DNA of 64,000 nucleotides, taken from the NCBI GenBank assembly GCA_025141835.1, contig CP081102.1, positions 3,623,501 through 3,687,500 on the forward strand, read 5' to 3'. The translations under genes were made by a program, and so were the position numbers. A model generated the notes under the pieces. It was not told the origin of the DNA. It did no database searches and worked only from the letters and a program-made list of their open reading frames with translations. This document shows, one piece after another, positions 43,282 to 51,020 of the stretch (the first letter of the stretch is position 1; each line of letters starts with the position of its first letter). Source of the stretch: Rhodobacteraceae bacterium M385. Its GTDB lineage: Bacteria > Pseudomonadota > Alphaproteobacteria > Rhodobacterales > Rhodobacteraceae.

Positions 43282-44064
43282 ATGGAAACACTATCCCCAA
43301 TAATGCTCGGCTTTCTGGGAAGCCTCGCTGCGGGATCACTCACCGCTGTTGGCGCCCTGCCCGTGTTGTTCGGTCGTGTTCCATCGCGTGCCACCCGTGA
43401 TCTTTCGCTCGGATTCGCGGCAGGCGTGATGCTTGCGGCTTCGTTCTTCTCACTAATTATTCCCGCCTTGGACGCAGCTGATATCCGGTTCGAGAGTGAG
43501 GCAGCGCCTGCGGCCATCGTTTGCCTCGCGATCCTGCTTGGGATGGGCGCGGTCGCCCTAATGAACGAAAAGCTCCCGCACGAGCATTTCAGCACCGGGC
43601 GCGAAGGGCCCGAAGGGGCGTCCCTCCGGCGGGTTTGGCTCTTCATCATCGCGATCACGATCCACAACTTCCCCGAGGGGCTTGCAGTTGGCGTCGGGTT
43701 CGGATCCGGCGGTATCGAAGGCGGCATGCCCCTTGCCATTGGTATTGGTCTACAGAACGCACCCGAAGGTCTGGCCGTCGCCGTGGCCTTGCTTGGAGAG
43801 GGCTATCCCAAGTGGCGCGCGTGGGGCATCGCGGCGCTCACTGGCATGGTCGAACCCATTGGCGGATTGCTTGGGGCAGGCATCATTACGCTGTCAGAGC
43901 CGCTGTTACCGTGGGGATTGGCCTTTGCCGCGGGCGCGATGCTTTATGTGATAAGCCACGAGATCATCCCTGAAACCCATCGCAGCGGCCATCAGAACAA
44001 GGCGACGCTCGGCCTTGCGGTAGGCCTCGTGCTCATGCTGTTCTTGGATGTCTACCTCGGGTAA
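43282..44064 (+). CDS. ZIP family metal transporter
   Basis: 260 residues with about eight membrane segments. The ZIP transport motifs are present: TM4 IHNFPEGLAVGVGFG and TM5 IGLQNAPEGLAVAVAL. ZIP proteins bring Zn, Fe or Mn into the cytoplasm, or act as exporters in some GufA-type members. It does not share the MerR-type operators and has a Fur-like box instead. Confidence 0.9.
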   Translation: METLSPIMLGFLGSLAAGSLTAVGALPVLFGRVPSRATRDLSLGFAAGVMLAASFFSLIIPALDAADIRFESEAAPAAIVCLAILLGMGAVALMNEKLPHEHFSTGREGPEGASLRRVWLFIIAITIHNFPEGLAVGVGFGSGGIEGGMPLAIGIGLQNAPEGLAVAVALLGEGYPKWRAWGIAALTGMVEPIGGLLGAGIITLSEPLLPWGLAFAAGAMLYVISHEIIPETHRSGHQNKATLGLAVGLVLMLFLDVYLG

Positions 44065-44103
44065 CCGAAAAGAGACGCAGCCTGGCCCACGCAGCCGCGC
44101 ACA

Positions 44104-44601
44104 TCAGGGATAGATGTCGATAGGTGTACCGTCCTGAACCATGGCGTAGATATGCTCGATCTGGCGATCCGTGACAGAAGGGCAGCCTGCCGTCCAATCG
44201 CGGACATTCATCGGGTCAATTCCGCGACGCGGGCCGCCATGGATGAAGATATCTCCTCCGGGCGAACGGCCATGCGACTCCGCAAACGCAATGTCCGCCT
44301 CGTTCGGGTAGGATATCCCGATGGATAGATGGAATTCGCTGTTCGGATTACGGCGGTCGATAATGTACGCCCCCTCGGGCGTTCGGCCATCGCCTTCGAA
44401 CTGTTTATGACCCACGGGCGCGAAACCAAGCCCGATCGGAAACCTCCGCAGCTCGCCTTCAACGCCATCAAGGATTAGCAGCCGCTCATCCTTATACATT
44501 CGAAGCCGCGTGACCTGCGGTCCATTGTAGTCCCGGAACCTGCTTGCGCAGCCGGATAGAAATGCGGTGATCGTACCCAAAAGAAAGATGCGGCGTTTCA
44601 T
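44104..44601 (-). CDS. Lipoprotein L,D-transpeptidase (YkuD/YafK-like)
   Basis: 165 residues with a lipobox (AFLSGCASRF). YkuD signature IFIHGGPRRG, then a nucleophile Cys in DWTAGCPSVTDRQIEHIY. The TAGC context differs from the SSGC of the Tat-type paralogues, so it belongs to another subgroup. It is 54 nt downstream of the TRAP large permease and on the same strand, so it may be the last gene of the Zn/Cd ATPase-TRAP operon. Confidence 0.87.
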   Translation of the reverse strand: MKRRIFLLGTITAFLSGCASRFRDYNGPQVTRLRMYKDERLLILDGVEGELRRFPIGLGFAPVGHKQFEGDGRTPEGAYIIDRRNPNSEFHLSIGISYPNEADIAFAESHGRSPGGDIFIHGGPRRGIDPMNVRDWTAGCPSVTDRQIEHIYAMVQDGTPIDIYP

Positions 44602-44655
44602 GGAGAAAGCTCGATTTTATAATTATGCCTCGTGACGGTAGTTAGCATGCCAAAT

Positions 44656-46023
44656 CTAGTTGATCAAAGGCGAGTTTGATCGCGAAAGAACAAGTTGTGG
44701 CAGCCATGTGATCAATTCAGGTCGCCATGCCAGCAAGGCGATCAGTGCGACTTCGATGACCACGAGTGGTCCCGCACCGCGATAGATATCGGCCAGATTT
44801 ACGCTTGGTGGTGCCGCCATTTTGGCGAAGAAGAGGGCGTATCCGAACGGCGGCGTGAGAAACGAAGTCTGAAGCGCCAATGCGATCAGACCAGCCAACC
44901 AGACCTGCGAGAAATACTCTGACCCAACATGATCGGAGAAATCCAGCTGTGCGAACAAAGGAAGGAAGATCGGTAGGAACACGAGCAGAATCTCGATCCA
45001 GTCGAACACAAACCCCAGCACAAGAATGACGCCCAACAACATGCCAAGGGTCGCCCAACGTCCAAGGTCAAATCCATTGATCCACGCAAGCAGAAGCTGG
45101 CCACCTTCCAGCAGGTTGAAGCTGAGTGAAAAAATCGATGCGCCCACGACGATGAAGAACACCATCGCGGTCATGGACGCCGCCTGCACAATCGTCTTGT
45201 TCAGACGATTAAACGTCATGCGACCGCGAACCACCATGACCAACAGCGCACCAAAAACCCCAACACCGGCAGCCTCGGACAGGGTCGCAATCCCGCCCAT
45301 GATACTGAGGGGAATGGCGGCGATCACCGCAATCGCCATGATCGAGGACACCACATCCCGCAGGGTCGGCTTTGCGTCGTCCGAAAGTGAGATGTCGATG
45401 CGCCCTCTCAGCGTGACGGCAAAATAGACGGAAAAGAAGAATACCAAGATAAGGACTGGGATGACCAACGCCGAGTACATCAACGAGATGCGAAGCTGAA
45501 AGACATTAGCCACGAAGAACAGCAGGACCGCCGGAGGGAAGACGACGCCCAACGCGCCGGACGCCGCCACGGCCGATCCCGCCACTGACGCGGAATACCC
45601 TGCGCGCAACATCGGGGCGTAGGCCACCAGTGCCACGGTCACGACGGAAGCTCCGATGACACCCGCGGCAGGGGCCAGGATCAGGCCAATCAACAAGGTG
45701 GCAATGGCGTAGTGACCGGGGAGCCACCTTAGCGCTTGCCCCAGTGTTCGAAACAGGGTTGATGAAATGCCGCTGGCGTTCAAAACCAGCCCCAGAAAGA
45801 TCAGGAGCGGCACGGTGGTGAATTGCACCCCTTCGTTCGTCAGGATGCCACGCACACGAAGATAGATCAGACCAAGGTGATTGAAATCGGTGACACCCAT
45901 CCAGACCGCGCCGACAAAGGCAAGAAACCCGGTCGCCGTCAGAACCAAAGCCACGGGGAAGCCGCTGAACACGCCTAGCGCCAGAATACCCAGCATGGCG
46001 ATGGCCAGAAATTCAGTCTCCAT
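44656..46023 (-). CDS. TRAP transporter large permease (DctM)
   Basis: 455 residues from the ATG at 46023. Twelve or more membrane segments with the DctM patterns FSGFPVALVLTATGFLAF, EGVQFTTVPLLIFLG and FDWIEILLVFLPIFLP. TRAP transporters import organic acids, amino acids or osmolytes with a DctP binding protein. No DctP gene is in the window. It overlaps the small permease by 11 nt. Confidence 0.9.
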   Translation of the reverse strand: METEFLAIAMLGILALGVFSGFPVALVLTATGFLAFVGAVWMGVTDFNHLGLIYLRVRGILTNEGVQFTTVPLLIFLGLVLNASGISSTLFRTLGQALRWLPGHYAIATLLIGLILAPAAGVIGASVVTVALVAYAPMLRAGYSASVAGSAVAASGALGVVFPPAVLLFFVANVFQLRISLMYSALVIPVLILVFFFSVYFAVTLRGRIDISLSDDAKPTLRDVVSSIMAIAVIAAIPLSIMGGIATLSEAAGVGVFGALLVMVVRGRMTFNRLNKTIVQAASMTAMVFFIVVGASIFSLSFNLLEGGQLLLAWINGFDLGRWATLGMLLGVILVLGFVFDWIEILLVFLPIFLPLFAQLDFSDHVGSEYFSQVWLAGLIALALQTSFLTPPFGYALFFAKMAAPPSVNLADIYRGAGPLVVIEVALIALLAWRPELITWLPQLVLSRSNSPLIN

Positions 46024-46534
46024 GGGGAAGATCTTCTTGGGACAGCGGGGAAAGGCCATCGCGCCTGCCCCGCAGGAACGCGACGTTTCGGACAATGACG
46101 ATAAGCCCGGCCAAGCCCAGAACCACGGGACCGATCACGGCGGCAACGCGCCTTGCCCAAATGTCGGTGTCCGCGAATTGCGTTGTCCGCATCAGCCCAT
46201 CCCAGCCGTAGTAGGTGAGGATGGCCGCGAGGGGTAAGAGCACGAGGAGGCAGCCACCAAGCTCGATGCAGGCCAGGCGGCGTGGCGGCCAATTCCTTCG
46301 AAATACGTCCACGCGCACATGGCCGTCCCGCAGATAGGTGAACCCGAATGTCATGAAGATCAGGATGAATAGAAGGGAGGTCGAAAAATCCGGAAGGTAT
46401 GACGACACCCCAAGGTGTAGCTTGCGATCAAGCATTTGCAGGCCGGTAAAAAATGCGATGGGGACCACTGTCAACCAAGCGGTCCCCACACCTATCGAAT
46501 GGATGATCTTTTCCAGCACGTCGAATATGCGCAT
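46013..46534 (-). CDS. TRAP transporter small permease (DctQ)
   Basis: 173 residues from the ATG at 46534; the frame upstream runs back into the ATPase gene. Four membrane segments and the DctQ-type RDGHVRVDVFRRNWPPRRLACIEL. It sits 34 nt downstream of the Zn/Cd ATPase and overlaps the large permease. The lack of a binding protein leaves the substrate open. Confidence 0.88.
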   Translation of the reverse strand: MRIFDVLEKIIHSIGVGTAWLTVVPIAFFTGLQMLDRKLHLGVSSYLPDFSTSLLFILIFMTFGFTYLRDGHVRVDVFRRNWPPRRLACIELGGCLLVLLPLAAILTYYGWDGLMRTTQFADTDIWARRVAAVIGPVVLGLAGLIVIVRNVAFLRGRRDGLSPLSQEDLPHGD

Positions 46535-46568
46535 ACTGCCCCCACCTTCGCCGCCCTTCCGGGCCACC

Positions 46569-48911
46569 TTATTGTCCGGGCGCCAAGGCCCCCTTGGCCA
46601 TCTTCGCGCCGACCCGCTTTCCACCGGCAGGGGGCTGCTTGCGTTCCCCGGCATTCAGAAGCCGCAGGGCATTGGCGACGACGACCAGCGACACACCGAC
46701 ATCCGCGGCGATAGCCCCCCACATGGACGCCATCCCGAAGGCCGTCAGCCCGACAAACAGCGCCTTGGTTGCCAGCGAAATCGCTATGTTCTGGCGGATG
46801 ATCGACATCGCCCGGCGCGAATGGCCGATAAGCCAAGGCACCTTGCCGATATCGTCGGTCATAAGCGCGATATCCGCCGTCTCGATCGCGGCGTCCGAGC
46901 CGACGGCACCCATGGCAATCGCGTAATGCGCCCGCGCCATGGCGGGTGCGTCGTTCACACCGTCACCGATCATGGCCACCATGTCGTGGGTTTCGACCAG
47001 CTCTTCGATGGCTTTCACTTTGTCTTCGGGCAAAAGCTCAGCGCGGACCTCGTCGATGCCCACTTCGGTGGCGACGGCGCGCGCGGTGCGCTCGTTGTCC
47101 CCCGTCAGCATGACGATGGTCTTCACCCCCTGCGCATGAAGCTGCGCCACGATGCCTTTTGCGTCGGGACGGATACGGTCTCGCAGCTCCAGCAGTCCAA
47201 TCACACCCGTTTCATCGCCCACGGCGACGAGCGTGCTTCCAGCGCCTTCAATCCGGTCGCGGATGTCTTTTGGGATAGAGCTGCCGAACCCCTTCTCCTC
47301 CGCGAAGCGGTCAGAACCTAGCCAGATCGAACGGCCAGCTGCGCGCCCTTCAAGCCCACGACCCGGCACAGTGCGAGTGTCTTCAGCGGCGGACACCGTG
47401 ACACCGTCGACCTCGGCTCGCGCAAGAATGGCACGCGCCAATGGGTGCGAGGATCGCGCCTCAAGACCTGCGGCCATCTCGATCAGATCCTTGGCGGTCG
47501 CGATGCCCAACGGATGCACGGACGCCACCTCAGGCTCGCCCATGGTGATCGTTCCAGTCTTGTCCATCGCCAGCGCCGACGTTCGGCCGGGCGCTTCGAC
47601 ATAAGCCCCGCCCTTGATGAGCACCCCAGCCCGAGCCGATGCGGCAAGTGCCGCGACAATGGACACAGGCGTCGAGATCACCAACGCGCAGGGGCAGGCA
47701 ATGACCAGAAGGACAAGCGCGTTGTAGAGCCAGTAGTCCCACGCCCCGCCTGCGATGAGCGGCGGCAGAACTGCAATCGCGATCGCCAACACCATCACGA
47801 TGGGCGTGTAGATGCGTGCGAATTTCGTGACCCATTGTTCTACCGGCGCGCGGCGCGCATGGGCATCGCCAACCATGCGCGTGATCTTGGCCAGCACCGT
47901 GTCAGATGCCAACTTGGTGGCGCGCACCGTCAGTGTGCCTTCACCGTTGATCGTGCCAGCATAAACGTCATCCCCGGTTTCCTTCGGCACCAGAGCGCTT
48001 TCACCGGTGATCGGAGCCTGATCGACGGCTCCCATCCCGGATGTGACCTCTCCATCAAGCGGAATACGGTCGCCGCCGCGCACTATGAAGCGGTCGCCGA
48101 CGACCACTTCTGCGGCAGGCATGTCCATTTCGGTGCCGTCATCGCGGATCACCCGCGCGGTTGGCGGCGCGAGATCGAGAAGTGCGGAGACCGCATTCCG
48201 TGCGCGACCTACGCTCCAACTCTCAAGGAAGAGAGACAGCGAGAAGAAGAACGCGACTGTCGCCGCCTCGAAGAACTCACCAAGTCCAATGGCACCTGCA
48301 ACTGCGACGACCATCAGCAGGTTCATGTCGGGCGAGAACCGCCGCGCCGAGGACCACGCCTTCGGCGCCACGAGCCAGACGCCGCATAGGATCGCGATTG
48401 CAAAGAACGCAACCTCGATCAACGGCATCGGCGCTTCGCCATGGCCGGAAAAGAGCCCGACTGCTCCGCCCAAACCGGTTTCAACCACGTGCCAGATAAA
48501 GCCTGCGGCCCAGAAGCCTCCGCTGAGGAACGTGAACAATCTTTGGCGGGCAAGGTGTTCAGCCTGATCGACCGATGCGCTTTCGGCATCCCACGGTTTG
48601 GCTGTCATGCCGGTACTTGCGACCAACTCTGCGAGATACGTGTCCGATATCGTCTTGGCACTGTCCAAAACGGTCATTCGCCCATTGATGACATCGAAGG
48701 CTAGATGCTCGGCCCCACCCACTTTGGGGCCAACTACCTTGTTGAGGATTGAGACTTCCTCAGCGCAGTCGAGACCAGACACCTGAAAGCTGCGTCCCGA
48801 CGACGGAGCTGGTGCAGGCGACGTGTTAACGGGCTTGTCACTTCCGCAACAGCTTTCGCCGTGCGTGTGGCCAGTCTGAGTATGATCGTGAGAATGTGGG
48901 TCGGACGGCAT
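46569..48911 (-). CDS. zntA: Zn/Cd/Pb-translocating P1B-2 ATPase (ZntA/CadA)
   Basis: 780 residues. His-rich N-terminus (HSHDHTQTGHTHGESCCG), then a degenerate HMA-like domain with one Cys (GLDCAEEVSILNK) where GMDCxxC is usual. Core motifs: PITGESAL, CPC in VIACPCALVISTP, DKTGTITMG, SSHPLARAI and GDGVNDAPAM. The Zn/Cd class is indicated by the His-rich tail and the CPC context. The promoter upstream is a CadR/ZntR-type MerR operator. Confidence 0.92.
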   Translation of the reverse strand: MPSDPHSHDHTQTGHTHGESCCGSDKPVNTSPAPAPSSGRSFQVSGLDCAEEVSILNKVVGPKVGGAEHLAFDVINGRMTVLDSAKTISDTYLAELVASTGMTAKPWDAESASVDQAEHLARQRLFTFLSGGFWAAGFIWHVVETGLGGAVGLFSGHGEAPMPLIEVAFFAIAILCGVWLVAPKAWSSARRFSPDMNLLMVVAVAGAIGLGEFFEAATVAFFFSLSLFLESWSVGRARNAVSALLDLAPPTARVIRDDGTEMDMPAAEVVVGDRFIVRGGDRIPLDGEVTSGMGAVDQAPITGESALVPKETGDDVYAGTINGEGTLTVRATKLASDTVLAKITRMVGDAHARRAPVEQWVTKFARIYTPIVMVLAIAIAVLPPLIAGGAWDYWLYNALVLLVIACPCALVISTPVSIVAALAASARAGVLIKGGAYVEAPGRTSALAMDKTGTITMGEPEVASVHPLGIATAKDLIEMAAGLEARSSHPLARAILARAEVDGVTVSAAEDTRTVPGRGLEGRAAGRSIWLGSDRFAEEKGFGSSIPKDIRDRIEGAGSTLVAVGDETGVIGLLELRDRIRPDAKGIVAQLHAQGVKTIVMLTGDNERTARAVATEVGIDEVRAELLPEDKVKAIEELVETHDMVAMIGDGVNDAPAMARAHYAIAMGAVGSDAAIETADIALMTDDIGKVPWLIGHSRRAMSIIRQNIAISLATKALFVGLTAFGMASMWGAIAADVGVSLVVVANALRLLNAGERKQPPAGGKRVGAKMAKGALAPGQ

Positions 48912-48942
48912 CAGAAACCTCGGGAATCGATATGATGCATTT

Positions 48943-48973
48943 TAGATAGCACCTACAGCCACTATAGCTTCAA
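48943..48973 (-). promoter_or_regulatory. CadR/ZntR-type operator/promoter for the Zn/Cd ATPase operon
   Basis: Minus-strand -35 TTGAAG (plus 48968-48973), a 19-bp spacer CTATAGTGGCTGTAGGTGC, and -10 TATCTA. The layout is identical to the operator at 37857-37887. Confidence 0.78.
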
Positions 48974-49155
48974 GTGGCTATTTTTGGTTCAACCCCAGAT
49001 GTCCCCGAAAGACATTTCCCGCATATCCGGGACACGCAGATGCGGAAAGCCCTCGCCCGACATGGCGCGCCGAGCAACGGAAATTCAATGTCGGTCTGGA
49101 AGGAGTAAGGATCGATATGGTCCATCTGCCAAACGCGACTTCCAACTCTTCTTTT

Positions 49156-49797
49156 CTAAGCCGGATAAAGGCGCGCCGTAGATCCGATTTCAACATTGGG
49201 GAAGAGCGCGTTGATATGTGGCATAACCATGCGCACGCATCCGGAACTCGCACGACTTCCGATCGACCAAGGCTGTGGCGTTCCGTGGATCCTAAGAAAC
49301 GTGTCGCGCCCGCCCACATAAAGGTACAGCGCTCGGGAGCCGAGTGCGTTGGTCGGACCAGGCTCCTGCCCATTTGCATACTGCGAGTAAACTTCCGGCT
49401 CACGCGCGATCATGTTCTGCGTCGGGGTCCAGTGTGGCCATTCGACTTTGCGGCGGATCGTATAGGTCCCCGGCTCGTATAATCCGTCCCGTCCGATGGC
49501 GACGCCGTACCGCATGGCCGTACCGCCAGATTCAATATGGTACAGGAAGCGCGCCGTCGCATCGACGTGAATGTCACCTGGGACGAGGCCATCATTCGCG
49601 GCGACTCTTTGAGGAAGCAATCGTGGGCTCAGACCCCATGGATTGGTCGTCGCCAGATCGAACCCAGGAGGGGTAACCTGCGCGTCCCACGCGGCCATTT
49701 CAGACTCAGATGGCCAACTACTCGCCAACGACGGACCGGCCAATGCTGCGGAGAACAAGGTAGTGGTCGTCTGGATGAAATGCCGTCTTGTCAACAT
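49156..49797 (-). CDS. Tat-exported L,D-transpeptidase (YkuD) under a MerR-type promoter
   Basis: 213 residues, twin-arginine signal (MLTRRHFIQTTTTLFSAALAG), YkuD signature HGTPQPWSIGSRASSGCVRM. It is closely parallel to the protein at 4793-5422 throughout (VTPPGFDLATTNPWGLSPR). A complete MerR-type promoter lies 60-90 bp upstream, so this transpeptidase is very likely metal induced. Confidence 0.9.
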   Translation of the reverse strand: MLTRRHFIQTTTTLFSAALAGPSLASSWPSESEMAAWDAQVTPPGFDLATTNPWGLSPRLLPQRVAANDGLVPGDIHVDATARFLYHIESGGTAMRYGVAIGRDGLYEPGTYTIRRKVEWPHWTPTQNMIAREPEVYSQYANGQEPGPTNALGSRALYLYVGGRDTFLRIHGTPQPWSIGSRASSGCVRMVMPHINALFPNVEIGSTARLYPA

Positions 49798-49857
49798 CTG
49801 AATGTCCTCTAATCAGTTTCGCTTTTTTGGCAATCACACGGAGGGTGCCGCGAGACG

Positions 49858-49888
49858 CGGATAGCACCTCTAGCAACTGTAGGTTCAA
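49858..49888 (-). promoter_or_regulatory. CadR-type operator/promoter for the L,D-transpeptidase
   Basis: Minus-strand -35 TTGAAC (plus 49883-49888), a 19-bp spacer CTACAGTTGCTAGAGGTGC, and -10 TATCCG. The -35, -10 and CAGTTGCTAGAGG core match the promoter at 38760-38790. Confidence 0.75.
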
Positions 49889-49975
49889 GGGAATTAATAC
49901 GCACACAGCACGGCATTCAACCAATCAACGGGAAAGTGATCCGCCGGATTGTCCGATCGTCTCCCGCGATACGGT

Positions 49976-50403
49976 ACATTCGTCCATCCCCTGCAAGAAG
50001 CACTAAGATCACGCTTAGATACAGCGGTACCGCGCTGATCATTGTTGCGTAGAGGTAAACTCCTGAAATGTTCTCGAACGCCGCTGATCGTGCGAGGGTC
50101 GGGGCGACTACACGCAAGGCTTACCCATCGGTCACCACCAAATGAACCGAACCAGTCGGCAGACACGAAATAGATGACACCGTGCAACACGACAAACACA
50201 CAGATCCTAGATGGCAGGTCTACTATCAGGATGGGTGACGAGAGAGTTCCCTGTCTCTTGGCAGAGACAGCATAGAGAAAGAAACTCAGGTAGTTGACCG
50301 CGAACACCACGGGGATGCCATTTGGAAGAATTTGTCTTAGGAAGCGCCGCAATGCTGGACCATTTTCCAGAAGCATCGGGCCAAAATCCGGTGTGAGCGC
50401 AAC
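49976..50403 (-). pseudogene. Decayed second copy of the five-helix membrane protein gene
   Basis: Very similar to the middle of the intact gene at 33392-34069 (for example NGIPVVFAVNYLSFFLYAV is identical). Both ends are missing. There is a 1-bp insertion (CTTACCC versus CTTGCC) near 50123 that shifts the frame, and a small deletion near 50230. Homology stops sharply at 50403, where an IS1380-type fragment begins, and at 49976. Confidence 0.8.
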
Positions 50404-50720
50404 GGACACGGCTGTCATGCAAGCGGTTCTGCGATAACGAGGTCCGGCTGCAACTGCACACGCTGGCCTACAACATGGCCATGTTCCTGCGCTGCATCGA
50501 TCTGTCCGAAGAAATGGCCGACTGGTCGCTGACCAGCCTGCAACTGAAACTGATCAAGATGGGTGCCCGCGTCGTGCGCCACGCCCGCGCCATCACTTTC
50601 CGACTTGCCGAGGTGGCGGTCAAAGGCTCCATGGTCAGGGCCATCCTGACTGCGATCCACCGACTCCGAGCGCCACTTTCATGTGCGTGACCGCGATCCT
50701 GATCCAAACTGAACAATAGC
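50404..50720 (+). mobile_element. IS1380-family transposase C-terminal fragment
   Basis: The plus-strand reading contains RLQLHTLAYNMAMFLRCID and then WSLTSLQLKLIKMGARVVRH, followed by ARAITFRLAEVAVKG and IHRLRAPLSCA. This is the conserved end of IS1380-type transposases. No N-terminal part, start or terminal repeats are seen, so it is a remnant. It truncates the duplicated membrane gene. Confidence 0.7.
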
Positions 50721-51020
50721 GGCAGGACAGATCTGTCCACCGCACTGAAAAACGGCGACACAGGGCCAGAATGATGCGAGTCTCCGGACCGTCCCGCCCA
50801 AATTCGAGCGTCTGGGTCGTTGCAAGTGCCGTGCAGGGCCCAAAAAGCCTAATCAGTAAGCGAAATCAGGCGATCTTCCCGTCACATGGCATTTCACTTG
50901 GGAAATGTCAGATAAAGGCGATTACTTACAAAAACGTGAATGGACTCGTCAGCTCAGTCACGCGAATGTGAGGGTTATTGACGGCTGCACACGCATTTGA
51001 CCTACCCAGGGATGAGTAAC
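50721..51020. other. Intergenic stretch after the IS remnant
   Basis: No gene is supported. It must contain the promoter for the YcbB-type transpeptidase. A frame at 50771-50971 has no recognisable content. Confidence 0.4.
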
